Source: Mycolicibacterium frederiksbergense (GTDB taxonomy: Bacteria > Actinomycetota > Actinomycetes > Mycobacteriales > Mycobacteriaceae). From it: 64,000 nucleotides of DNA. Location of the stretch: NCBI RefSeq assembly GCF_012223425.1, contig NZ_CP038799.1:5254249-5318248 (forward strand), in the 5' to 3' direction. This document shows positions 25,276 through 33,176 of the stretch, piece by piece. The translations under genes were made by a program, and so were the position numbers. Numbering within the stretch: position 1 is the stretch's first letter; each line of letters begins with the position of its first letter. The notes under the pieces were generated by a model that was not told where the DNA came from, ran no database searches, and saw only the letters and a list, made by a program, of their open reading frames with translations.

Positions 25276-26556
25276 TCAGCCGACGTCGACGATCACCCAA
25301 CCGTGCGCAGGCACCACGAGCTGCTGCACGCGTTCGGCGGGGGGAGCCCCGGAGCCGGCGACGACGTGCCCGGCCTCGGGTAACTGCGCCGACAGCGGCT
25401 GGTCGTCGATGTTGAGCGCCACCACCAGCGCCCGGTCGGCGGCGCTGGTGCGGTAGACGTAGCCGGTATTGGTCAGCTGCACCGCCTCGGTGGTCGCGGT
25501 GTGCAACCACGGATTCCGGCGCCGCAGGCCGATCAGATACTGGTGCAGCGACAGCGTGTCGTGCGGACCGGGCCGGGGGTGCCCGAACTCGGGGCGCACC
25601 GCGTCGTCACCGCCGACGCGTTCCTCCTTGACACCCTGGGCGGCCCATTCATCGCCGGCATAGATGCTCGGTGTTCCGCCGGTGGTGAGCAGCAGCACCA
25701 GGGCGTGCTCAAGGTGGCGGACATCGGTCAGCTGGCTGGCGATCCTGCTGACATCATGGTTGCCGATGAAGGTGAGCGGCACGAAGGTGTCCAGAAATTC
25801 GTTGTGCCGCTGCAGCGCCCAGTCGAGTTCGTGGAAGTTGGCGTCGTTGAGGCTGCTCCAGATCGCCTTCCACAGCTCATACTGGGTGATCGAATCCAGC
25901 GTGCCCGCGCGCAGCTGAGCCGGGTAGTCGCCGTGGATGACCTCGCCGACGAACCACGCCTCGGGGTGCCGCCGGCGCACCTCGGGTAGCACCGCGGCCC
26001 AGAAGGACGGGGCCACCGCATAGGCCGCGTCCAGGCGCCAGCCGTCGGCTCCGCGTCCGAGCCAGTGGTCCATGACCTCGATCACGTAGGCGATGACCTC
26101 GGGGTTGTCATGGTTCAGGGCGATCAGTTCACCGTGACCCTCGAAGGTGGCAAAACCGTTGCGGTTCTTGCGGAACCAGTCGTCGGGCCCATCGGCCAGC
26201 GCTTCGCGGTAGCGGCCGAAATCGGTGCCGACATGGTTGAACACGCCGTCCAGCAGCACCCGCAGTCCGCGCTGATGGCAGGCGCCGACCAACGCATCGA
26301 AGTCGGCGTCATCGCCGAGGCGCGGGTCGATGCGCAAGTGGTCGGTGGTGTCGTAGCCGTGGGTCCGGGACGCGAAGACCGGGCCCAGCGCGATACCGGA
26401 GGCGCCGAGTTCCACTGCGTGGTCCAGCCATTCGATGATGCGTCGCAGCCGGTGCTCGTCGGCAGTCGGTGGGTTCTCGGCAGGGAACGCTCCGACGAAC
26501 CCCAGCGGGTAGATCTGCCACCAGATGACGTGTTGCACCCAGTCCGGATCGCTCAT
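25276..26556 (-). CDS. GH13 family alpha-amylase-type glycoside hydrolase
   Basis: From the ATG at 26556 the 426-residue enzyme has the four GH13 conserved regions. They are DGVFNHV (I), DGWRLDAAYAV with the nucleophile Asp (II), WFVGEVIHGD with the acid/base Glu (III) and TFIGNHDVSR with the third acid (IV). It is a short (beta/alpha)8 catalytic domain plus a small C-terminal sheet, with no signal peptide. It therefore probably acts inside the cell on maltodextrin or trehalose-derived oligosaccharides; cyclomaltodextrinase-like and sugar-transferase activities are possible. The start overlaps the deaminase stop by ATGA. A longer upstream frame exists but is the antisense-free extension through the deaminase gene and is not used. 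Confidence 0.85.
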   Translation of the reverse strand: MSDPDWVQHVIWWQIYPLGFVGAFPAENPPTADEHRLRRIIEWLDHAVELGASGIALGPVFASRTHGYDTTDHLRIDPRLGDDADFDALVGACHQRGLRVLLDGVFNHVGTDFGRYREALADGPDDWFRKNRNGFATFEGHGELIALNHDNPEVIAYVIEVMDHWLGRGADGWRLDAAYAVAPSFWAAVLPEVRRRHPEAWFVGEVIHGDYPAQLRAGTLDSITQYELWKAIWSSLNDANFHELDWALQRHNEFLDTFVPLTFIGNHDVSRIASQLTDVRHLEHALVLLLTTGGTPSIYAGDEWAAQGVKEERVGGDDAVRPEFGHPRPGPHDTLSLHQYLIGLRRRNPWLHTATTEAVQLTNTGYVYRTSAADRALVVALNIDDQPLSAQLPEAGHVVAGSGAPPAERVQQLVVPAHGWVIVDVG

Positions 26557-27032
26557 GGGCGGAACGTCGCTTCGTAGAGTGCGCGCATCTCGTCCTCCAG
26601 TTCCGGCGCCGGCCCGTCGCAGCGGATGCCGGGCGCGATGGTGGTGACGGGCAGTGCGGCGACCGGAGCGGGTGGGGTACCCCATTCGGTGCACCACCGG
26701 CTGAGCTGCTCCGAGGAGGTGGCATAGACGATGCGGCCGAGCCCGACCCAGGCGTGCGCGGCCGAGCACATGGGGCAGTGCTCACCGGAGGTGTAGACGA
26801 CGGCGCCGGCTCGCTGCTGCGGGGTCAGGCGCTCGACGGCCCACCGTGCGATGGCGAACTCGGGATGCTGGGTGGCGTCGCCACCCTGGACACGGTTGTG
26901 ATCTTCGAACAGCACCGTGCCCGACTCGTCGACCAGGATGGACCCGAAGGGTTCATCGCCACCCTGGTGCGCGGTGCGGGCAAGTCCTACACAGCGGCGC
27001 AGATACTGGAGGTCTTCGTCGCTGATCGGCAC
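26553..27032 (-). CDS. Nucleoside/base deaminase (zinc, guanine-deaminase-like)
   Basis: The 159-residue protein has the zinc site of the cytidine-deaminase superfamily. ATQHPEFAIARW carries the His and catalytic Glu in the H-P-E form, and GEHCPMCSAAHAW carries the P-C-x-x-C ligands. H-P-E and length fit small guanine deaminase-like or tRNA-adenosine-deaminase-like proteins rather than cytidine deaminase proper. It would act in purine salvage or detoxification in the cytosol. Its stop overlaps the GH13 start by ATGA, and a 68-residue ORF precedes it by 9 bases, so these three form a tight unit of unrelated functions. Substrate is not fixed by sequence. Confidence 0.75.
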   Translation of the reverse strand: MPISDEDLQYLRRCVGLARTAHQGGDEPFGSILVDESGTVLFEDHNRVQGGDATQHPEFAIARWAVERLTPQQRAGAVVYTSGEHCPMCSAAHAWVGLGRIVYATSSEQLSRWCTEWGTPPAPVAALPVTTIAPGIRCDGPAPELEDEMRALYEATFRP

Positions 27033-27041
27033 ACCGGCAGT

Positions 27042-27248
27042 TTACGCGGGCATGCGCGCCATGCCCGGAGGCTCGGCGTCGGCGGTCGGGGCGGAGCCCC
27101 AGCACCACGCGGCGTAGGCCGCCGCGACGGCGATCGCCTCAAGGTCGTGATCGTCGCCGCCGGCCGAGCGAACCGGGTCCTCGACGGCCCCCCGGATCAT
27201 CCGGACAAGGGCGAACAGGGGCTCTTCTGCATGGCGTTCGCACGTCAT
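27042..27248 (-). CDS. Small hypothetical protein (68 residues)
   Basis: An ATG at 27248 follows GGAGAGGA at a 6-base spacing, one of the clearest ribosome sites in the window. The product begins MTCERHAEEPLFALVRMIRG and ends in a Pro-rich tail (ADAEPPGMARMPA). It has one amphipathic or weakly hydrophobic helix (LEAIAVAAAYAAWCW) and no known motif. Its TAA stop is 9 bases before the nucleoside deaminase start, so it is probably co-expressed. It could be an accessory or regulatory peptide, or a small stand-alone gene; function unknown. Confidence 0.55.
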   Translation of the reverse strand: MTCERHAEEPLFALVRMIRGAVEDPVRSAGGDDHDLEAIAVAAAYAAWCWGSAPTADAEPPGMARMPA

Positions 27249-27382
27249 CGGGCGTCCTCTCCACAGCGGATGGCGGCACCTCATCCAGATGCGTGCGCGC
27301 CCCCCGTATCGCTTCTGGGGCCAACAGTAGCCCTCACCACCGCAAATGGTGGCATGACACATTGAGAGGCAACCAAATTCAT

Positions 27383-29059
27383 TCAATCGCAACATTGGGT
27401 CGGCTCGTTCGTGACATCCGCCCTGCAGGCGCAGGACGCCAGCACCGGAACATCGGCCCGCGCCTGCGCCACCTCGAGCTCCGCGGCGACGGTGTCGGCC
27501 TCCTCGTCGCGGCCCAGCCGGCGCAGGCTCTCGTGGTATCCGTGCAGGCTCCAGACGTTTCCCGGGTGCTGGCATGACCGACGCAGCGTGTCGTCGAGCC
27601 CGAGGTCGGCGGCGTAGACGGCGGCGGCCTTCTCGACGAGCCCCTGTTCGAGCAGCAGGGCCCCGTAGGCGTGCCGGGTCGGCTGCATCCAGCCCCACGG
27701 TTCGTCGTAGGGCAGCCCGTCGTCCAGCGCGATGGCATGCCGCAGATGGTCGAAGGCTTCCTCGAATCGTCGCTCCCGATAAGCGATTTCGCCGTCGAGC
27801 ATGGCCACCGCCACCGCCAGGATGTCGCGGCTGGTGTTGTTGAACAGGTAGCGGGAATCGGGAATGCGTGCGTAGCTCGCAGCAAGCGCCTGCCGTTCGG
27901 TATGCGCCTGGGGTAGCTGGCCTTTCGCCGCGTGCGCGACACCGCGGCCGTAGTGAATGGTGGCGGTGGTGGTGCAGTAGAGGTCCGGGTCCGCGGGCAG
28001 GGGGAGGGCGATCAACTCGTCCCACCGGCCGAACCGCACCAGCACGTGCACCCGCAGCCCCGCGAACGCTTCCAGCCAGTCCGCCATCGGTGGCGATTCG
28101 ATGGCCAGCAGCTCGGGTGTCAGCTGGCCGGCGAGTTCGGCGGCGGCGTCCTCGGCAACCTGGAATCTGCCTTCGAACATGGCCGAATAGACCACGAAAT
28201 GCAGGTCGTGCGCGCGGTAGAGAGAGTAGAAGTTCAGCGGACCGGACCGCGCGACGAACTTTCGGTCCGCGGACACCGCGGCGTGGTTGGCGATCACCGA
28301 CGCCCCGTAGTCGCCGCAGAGCACATCGATGTGGCTCGGCATGTGTTGCAGGTGTCCGGCGTCGGGCACCAGGCCGCGCAACAGATCGGCTGCGGGCCGC
28401 GCATCCTCCGGGTGCGCCGACATCTCCATGGCGTGGATATAGAGGTGCAGCACGCCGGGGTGGGTGCGCCCGGCCGGGGTGGCGAGGGCGGCCTCGAGAA
28501 TGGCCTTGGCCTCGACCACTCTGGACCCTTCGGCGGGTTCCCCGGTGACGCTGTCCCACAACGCCCATGCGGTGACGTTCAGCAGCGCATCGGCGGCCAG
28601 TACCTGGACGTCGACATCATCGGGATGGCGCTGCGCCACCGCCGACATGGCCTCGGCGTAGGCCAGGTGGCCCTCGGTGAGCGCGGCCTCGTCGGTCGGG
28701 TCGTCGGTGCGGAAACGCATCGCTAACGCGTCGATGAGCGCGCGCTCGGTCGCCGATGCCCGGCCGCCGCCGGTGGCGGCCAGTTCCGCTCGGGCCCGGG
28801 CCAGCGCACCGGCGAGTTCGACCGGATCGAACGCCTCCCACGCCTTGTTGTAGTTCGGTCCGACGGCGTAGGCGATACCCCACCGGGCGATCGCCAGATC
28901 GGGGTCCAGTTCCAGCGCCCGCTCGAAACAGTGCACGGCTTCTTCGTGATTGAACGCGTAGGCCCACACCAGTCCGCGGTCGAACCACACCTGAGCCTGC
29001 GGAGCGGAGGTCTCGATCGGCCGGTGATAGGACCCCAGATCGTAGTACGGCTCGCTCAT
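27383..29059 (-). CDS. Tetratricopeptide-repeat protein
   Basis: The 558-residue, largely helical protein opens with a TPR unit: AQVWFDRGLVWAYAFNHEEA followed by VHCFERALELDPDLAIARWG near 20-60. More helical pairs are spaced through the chain, including HPGVLHLYIHAMEMS and LLEQGLVEKAAAVYAADLG near the end. Such proteins act as protein-binding scaffolds. It has no signal peptide. HLQHMPSHIDVLCGDY and CSC-like cysteines at the C-terminus (SCACRADVTNEPTQCCD) hint at a metal or redox site, but nothing firm. It stands alone: the next genes are divergent or unrelated. Partners unknown. Confidence 0.65.
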   Translation of the reverse strand: MSEPYYDLGSYHRPIETSAPQAQVWFDRGLVWAYAFNHEEAVHCFERALELDPDLAIARWGIAYAVGPNYNKAWEAFDPVELAGALARARAELAATGGGRASATERALIDALAMRFRTDDPTDEAALTEGHLAYAEAMSAVAQRHPDDVDVQVLAADALLNVTAWALWDSVTGEPAEGSRVVEAKAILEAALATPAGRTHPGVLHLYIHAMEMSAHPEDARPAADLLRGLVPDAGHLQHMPSHIDVLCGDYGASVIANHAAVSADRKFVARSGPLNFYSLYRAHDLHFVVYSAMFEGRFQVAEDAAAELAGQLTPELLAIESPPMADWLEAFAGLRVHVLVRFGRWDELIALPLPADPDLYCTTTATIHYGRGVAHAAKGQLPQAHTERQALAASYARIPDSRYLFNNTSRDILAVAVAMLDGEIAYRERRFEEAFDHLRHAIALDDGLPYDEPWGWMQPTRHAYGALLLEQGLVEKAAAVYAADLGLDDTLRRSCQHPGNVWSLHGYHESLRRLGRDEEADTVAAELEVAQARADVPVLASCACRADVTNEPTQCCD

Positions 29060-29078
29060 GGCGAGAACGATAGTTCGC

Positions 29079-30122
29079 TCAGGCGCGGGTGGTGACGCGT
29101 TGCCACAACTGCCGGGTGCCCGGCATTCTCACGGTGGTGGCCAGCACCGCGAGGACGCACCCGGTGGCAGCCCAAATCATCAGCGTGCCAAGCGGTGTCA
29201 GCGCTCCGTTGCCGCCGAAGTACTCGATGCTGCGCAGCAGCGATACCCCGGATCCCTGCGGAACGACATGGTTGAACGTCGTGTAGAACCCCGACAGCAG
29301 CGGGCGCCCGATCGGTCCGGCGGCCGCGGCGTTGCCGACGACCACCAGGAACGCGGTCACCGCCATCGCCGCCACCGTCCCGAATGCGGCAGCCACGCCG
29401 GTGACCGCACCCCCGACGGCCATCGCATAGAGCCACAGCGCCCCGAACACCTGCCACGGGTGGCCGGTCAGCGCGCCGAGTGCAGCGTCCACGTAGATGG
29501 TGACCACACCGGCCAGCAGCGCGGAGTAGGCCGAAAGCGTGAGGGTACGCAACCCCAGCGTCCAGGGCCGCCGGACCGCCCCGACGAGCCGGCCGAACGC
29601 GGCCGCGCCGACCGAGGCCCCGATGGACACGAAGATGACCGCGTAGAACTCGACGGTGCCGGACGGGTCGCCCGCCGACGTCGGCGCGATATCGGTCACC
29701 ACGGGTGCCAGGCCGGCCTCGGTCGCGGTTGCGCGGCCGACGGTCTCGGCGGCGGTGGCGACGCTGCGCCCGCCGCCCCCGGCGACATAGATGTCGAGGC
29801 CGCCCGCGGGAGTGGCGACGAAGGCCGCGTCGGCCTTTCGTTCGAGGATCAGAGCGCGGGCCGCGGCGTCGTCACCGACCGCGGTGACATCCAATTCGGA
29901 GCGGGTCTCGAGCGCGTCGAGCAGCTGCTGTGGGGCCGCGACGGCGATGTCGAGGTGGTGCAGGGTGGGCTTGGCGAAGGCGCCGGCATAACTGGCGATC
30001 ATCGCGAGCACCAGCAGGGTGAAGGTGACCATGGCCAGCACCACATGGCGGACCTGGGTGCGGGTGATCCCGTGTCCTGTCGGTATGGACGGTGCGGTGG
30101 TCTGGCCGTTGTGCTTGCCCAT
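29079..30122 (-). CDS. ABC-2-type/YhgE-like membrane protein
   Basis: A 347-residue membrane protein with one N-terminal helix (about 27-47), a soluble extracytoplasmic region of about 110 residues, then six helices from about residue 160 to the end. This layout is that of ABC-2-type permease/YhgE-Pip and DUF3533-like export components. There is no ATP-binding partner beside it. The TetR regulator gene is immediately upstream on the same strand, 1 base away, which is the usual arrangement of a regulated efflux or envelope stress protein. Substrate not predictable. Confidence 0.65.
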   Translation of the reverse strand: MGKHNGQTTAPSIPTGHGITRTQVRHVVLAMVTFTLLVLAMIASYAGAFAKPTLHHLDIAVAAPQQLLDALETRSELDVTAVGDDAAARALILERKADAAFVATPAGGLDIYVAGGGGRSVATAAETVGRATATEAGLAPVVTDIAPTSAGDPSGTVEFYAVIFVSIGASVGAAAFGRLVGAVRRPWTLGLRTLTLSAYSALLAGVVTIYVDAALGALTGHPWQVFGALWLYAMAVGGAVTGVAAAFGTVAAMAVTAFLVVVGNAAAAGPIGRPLLSGFYTTFNHVVPQGSGVSLLRSIEYFGGNGALTPLGTLMIWAATGCVLAVLATTVRMPGTRQLWQRVTTRA

Positions 30123-30123
30123 G

Positions 30124-30714
30124 TCATGGCCTCCCAGCGGTGTCGGGCAGCGTCAGGAGCGCGTTGACGGTGTCGAAGGCGGCGGCGACACGGTCGCGGA
30201 GGTCTCGGGCGTCGCGCGCCTCGGGCTCCTCCATCCAGGACCGCAGTACCTCCATGAAGCCGCCCACCAGGAAGCGGGTCACGGCTTCGACGGTCAGTCC
30301 GGCGATCGGCGTCACCACGGCCATGCCCTGGGTCGCGATCTCGGCGCAGGCGGGGGCGAGTTCGGCGCGGAAGGCGCTGACCACCCGTTGGGTGACCGAA
30401 CTGGGCACCACATTGCGGTACATCGCGCGGTGTTCGCCGGCGAAATCAAACAGGCGCATGATGCGCACCCGTGCGTCGCCGCCGTTATCGGCGCATGCCT
30501 GTCCGAAGGCGACCGAGAAGGCCGCCGCGACGGCGTCGTCGCGGTCGCGGAAGTGTTGGTAGAAGACCTGCCGGCTGACACCCGCCCGGCCCACGATGAC
30601 GGCCACGGTGAGTTCATCGACCGGGCGTTCGTGGGCGAGCGCGAATGCCGCCTCGTGCAGGAGAGTGCGGACCCGCTCGGCGCGCGGGTCGGCGCTGTGT
30701 GTGCGTGCCGCCAT
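30124..30714 (-). CDS. TetR family regulator
   Basis: A 196-residue TetR repressor. The HTH region is VDELTVAVIVGRAGVSRQVF followed by YQHFRDRDDAV near residues 35-65. The remaining helices form a ligand pocket of unknown specificity. It is 1 base upstream of the membrane protein gene and probably represses that unit together with itself. An imperfect inverted repeat (TAAGC-N3-TTCGT...ACGAA-A-GCTTA) at 30726-30761, 12 bases upstream of its ATG, is a candidate operator. Confidence 0.85.
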   Translation of the reverse strand: MAARTHSADPRAERVRTLLHEAAFALAHERPVDELTVAVIVGRAGVSRQVFYQHFRDRDDAVAAAFSVAFGQACADNGGDARVRIMRLFDFAGEHRAMYRNVVPSSVTQRVVSAFRAELAPACAEIATQGMAVVTPIAGLTVEAVTRFLVGGFMEVLRSWMEEPEARDARDLRDRVAAAFDTVNALLTLPDTAGRP

Positions 30715-30725
30715 GAATCACAGCG

Positions 30726-30761
30726 TAAGCCACTTCGTAGACACATGACCACGAAAGCTTA
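30726..30761. promoter_or_regulatory. Candidate operator of the adjacent TetR gene
   Basis: Nested short inverted repeats, TAAGC with GCTTA (outer) and TTCGT with ACGAA (inner), surround a 12-base centre, with unequal gaps of 3 and 1 between outer and inner arms. The site lies 12-47 bases upstream of the TetR start, the usual place for autoregulation. Overlapping it is TTAGGTTAAC, which looks like half an iron box but has no second half. Confidence 0.35.
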
Positions 30762-30811
30762 GGTTAACTATGACACCTGCCGCGGCCCGTTGTGACCCGC
30801 GCCGCAGACCT

Positions 30812-30873
30812 GGCGAAACTCGCGTACCGGGGGTTGTGAGCCCCCTTTCAACCCCGGGTACGCGAGTTTCGCC
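30812..30873. terminator. Long palindrome immediately downstream of the permease
   Basis: Arms of 25 bases with one mismatch, beginning GGCGAAACTCGCGTACC on the left and ending GGTACGCGAGTTTCGCC on the right, flank a 12-base loop. It starts 5 bases past the permease stop. Its sequence differs from the palindrome after lon but its length, placement and lack of a T-tract match. It may terminate the biuret operon transcript. Confidence 0.6.
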
Positions 30874-30878
30874 CGGCG

Positions 30879-32474
30879 TCAGTGGCCGGCGACGATATCG
30901 GACTCGTCGACGACCACCGGGTCTTTCGCGCCGGGCAGCAGCGAGTACGCCAGGCAGACCGCGGCGAAGAACAGATAGCCCAGCGCCACCGCGGGACTGG
31001 CCGCCCAGGACACCTCGGGTGCGTGGATCAGCCCGATGAAGCTCAGCACCGCGCCGACAGTCGCCGCGATCGCCGCATAGTGGAACTTCTTGTCCAGGAT
31101 GAAGGTCACCATGGTGCCGAGGATCAGACCGACGAGCACCGCGCCCTCGCCGAGGGTCTTGAGCCCCTCGTAGACCACCCCGGCGCCGTTGAGCGCCTCC
31201 ATGCCGACCTCGGAGGCCGAGGTGCCCGCGGCGTTGAGCGCGTTGTCGACCTGTGTCTTGGCCCATTCGGCGAGGTTGGGTAGCAGCGCGGCAACCACCG
31301 CGATGGCATGCAGGCGGGGGACCGCCTGGAACGCCTGGGCGCCGATCAGCAGCCCGATGTAGAGCAGGATCGGCACGATCGCGGGCACCGGTAACAGCGC
31401 GTCCAGGATCCCGAACAGGCCGACGAAGCAGAAGATCCCGATCATCAGTCCGCTGGCCAGTGAGTAGCTCGCCCGGCCGCCGGCGTCCTTCCAGCCGGGG
31501 TGGCCGATGTACACCGCGGGCGGGAACGGCGACCCGAACGCGGATCCGACGACCGCGCCGGCGCCGTCGGCCAGCAGCACGCTGCGCAGGTTGTAGTTGT
31601 CGCCGGCGGCCGCCGCGCTCTCGACATTGCTCATCGCCTCGGTGAAGTTGTACACACCCAAGGGAATTGCGGTGCCCAGCAATGGCGCCAGGTTGGACAG
31701 TCCGGAGAACAACAGGTCCAGGCGCAGGTCGGGGACACCGACGGCGATATCGGAGAAGGCCTGCCCGACATCGGGAGCCGACATGTAGCCGCCGATCCAG
31801 CCGATCGCGGTGCCCACCAGCAGCGCCGCCAACCCGACCGGGATGCCGAACGGCAGTTTCACGTCGGTGAAGAACCCGATCAGGATGATGGCCAGCACGG
31901 GCAGGCCGATCCACGCCGCCTCCCACATCTGGGCGGCCGGTCGCATCGAGATGAAGGTGATCGAGATGCCCGCCAGGGTGCCGAGCATGGCCGCCCGCGG
32001 GGTCAGCTTGCGGATGTAGGGGCCGACGAAGGCGCCGATCATCACGATCACACCGATCATGAAGGCCCACGCCAACCCGGCAGACCAGGCCTGCACCGCA
32101 TCGTCGGTGTTGAGGTACACCGGCAGCATGACGACGAACACCACGATGAACATGTGCGGGACCGACGGCCCGTACGGCAGCGCGGTGACATCGGAGCGGT
32201 TCTCCCGCTTGGCAAGTCGGCGGGCCAGGAAGGTGTAGTACAGGTTGCCCAGGATCAGCGCGACGCCGAGCGCGGGTAGCACGGTGCCGAGCACGTCCCC
32301 GGCCGGCACGGCGATGACGCCGATCATCAGGCCGGTCAGCGTGAGGACGTTGACCAGGATGTTGAAGCCCAGGCCGAAGAAGGCGTTGGTGTCGCCCCGG
32401 GTCCACCACGCGACGGTCGGCGCGGGTTTCTCGGCGGGGGGATCGACGGGGGGATCGGAGATCTCGGTGCTCAT
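30879..32474 (-). CDS. NCS2/SulP-fold permease of the biuret operon
   Basis: A 531-residue protein with about 12-14 membrane helices of the nucleobase-cation-symporter-2 (xanthine/uracil/vitamin C permease) type. Supporting segments are FNILVNVLTLTGL near 45-57, SDVTALPYGPSVPH near 93-106, and the repeated GVYNFTEAMSN and PFPPAVYIGHPGWKDAGG. It is last in the GntR-allophanate hydrolase-biuret hydrolase operon, 12 bases after the hydrolase stop. It therefore probably imports the nitrogen compound that they degrade (biuret or a related ureide). The NCS2 fold would also fit a purine, pyrimidine or s-triazine-ring compound. Confidence 0.8.
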   Translation of the reverse strand: MSTEISDPPVDPPAEKPAPTVAWWTRGDTNAFFGLGFNILVNVLTLTGLMIGVIAVPAGDVLGTVLPALGVALILGNLYYTFLARRLAKRENRSDVTALPYGPSVPHMFIVVFVVMLPVYLNTDDAVQAWSAGLAWAFMIGVIVMIGAFVGPYIRKLTPRAAMLGTLAGISITFISMRPAAQMWEAAWIGLPVLAIILIGFFTDVKLPFGIPVGLAALLVGTAIGWIGGYMSAPDVGQAFSDIAVGVPDLRLDLLFSGLSNLAPLLGTAIPLGVYNFTEAMSNVESAAAAGDNYNLRSVLLADGAGAVVGSAFGSPFPPAVYIGHPGWKDAGGRASYSLASGLMIGIFCFVGLFGILDALLPVPAIVPILLYIGLLIGAQAFQAVPRLHAIAVVAALLPNLAEWAKTQVDNALNAAGTSASEVGMEALNGAGVVYEGLKTLGEGAVLVGLILGTMVTFILDKKFHYAAIAATVGAVLSFIGLIHAPEVSWAASPAVALGYLFFAAVCLAYSLLPGAKDPVVVDESDIVAGH

Positions 32475-32486
32475 GAGCAGGTCCTT

Positions 32487-33176
32487 TCAGGCAGCGGACA
32501 ACGCGAGGGTGTGCAAAGCGGGAATGACGGCAGAGGTGTCGGCGACCCAGCCGAAGATGCCCCCCTGGGCTTTGATCATTTCCAGCCCCACCCGCTGGAA
32601 CTCCGGGAAATACGAACCCACACAGTCGGATACCACCAGGCACTCGTATCCGCGATCGTTGGCCTCGCGGGTGGTGGTGTGCACGCACACCTCGGTGGTG
32701 ACGCCGGTGACGAGCAACTGGGTGATGCCGGCGCCGGTGAGCACGTCCTGTAACTCGGTGGCGTAGAAGGCGCCCTTGCCCGGTTTGTCGATCACCACTT
32801 CACCCTCGACGGGGCTGAGCTCGTCGACGATGTCGTGGCCGTACTCGCCGCGGATCAGGATGCGGCCGTACTTGCCGGGATCGCCGATGCGTTTCGACGG
32901 GGCGCCGCGGCTGAGTTTGGCCGGCGGGCAGTCCGACAGGTCGGGCACATGGCCTTCCCGGGTGTGGATCACCAGGATCCCGGCCTCGCGGGCCGCGGCG
33001 ATCAACGCGGCCAGCGGCGGCACCACCTTGAGCAGCTGGTCGACATCGTTGCCCAGGCTCTCGCCGAAACCGCCGGGCAACAGGAAGTCCCGCTGCATGT
33101 CGATGACGATCAACGCGGTCCTGCCGGCGATCAGGGGGAACGCCGACGGTTCGGCGGGCACATCGATGGGACTCAT
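32487..33176 (-). CDS. Isochorismatase-fold amidohydrolase (biuret-hydrolase-like)
   Basis: A 229-residue cysteine hydrolase with the family triad: Asp in LIVIDMQRDF, Lys in IDKPGKGAFYAT near 135, and Cys in GVTTEVCVHTTTREANDR near 170. VIHTREGHVPDL, REANDRGYECLV and KAQGGIFGWV match, as far as I recall, the biuret hydrolase (BiuH) group. The reaction would be biuret to allophanate and ammonia. Its overlap with the allophanate hydrolase gene (ATGA) supports this pathway. Ureidoacrylate, triuret or other carbamoyl substrates remain possible. Confidence 0.8.
   Translation of the reverse strand: MSPIDVPAEPSAFPLIAGRTALIVIDMQRDFLLPGGFGESLGNDVDQLLKVVPPLAALIAAAREAGILVIHTREGHVPDLSDCPPAKLSRGAPSKRIGDPGKYGRILIRGEYGHDIVDELSPVEGEVVIDKPGKGAFYATELQDVLTGAGITQLLVTGVTTEVCVHTTTREANDRGYECLVVSDCVGSYFPEFQRVGLEMIKAQGGIFGWVADTSAVIPALHTLALSAA

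Noticed and set aside
30759..30770. TTAGGTTAAC upstream of the TetR gene, like an iron box
   Set aside because: Only one half-site matches; the second half diverges and no iron gene is near.
30718..32688. Very long frame in another phase across the NCS2-type permease
   Set aside because: Arg/Gly-rich shadow without domain motifs; the permease frame explains the region.
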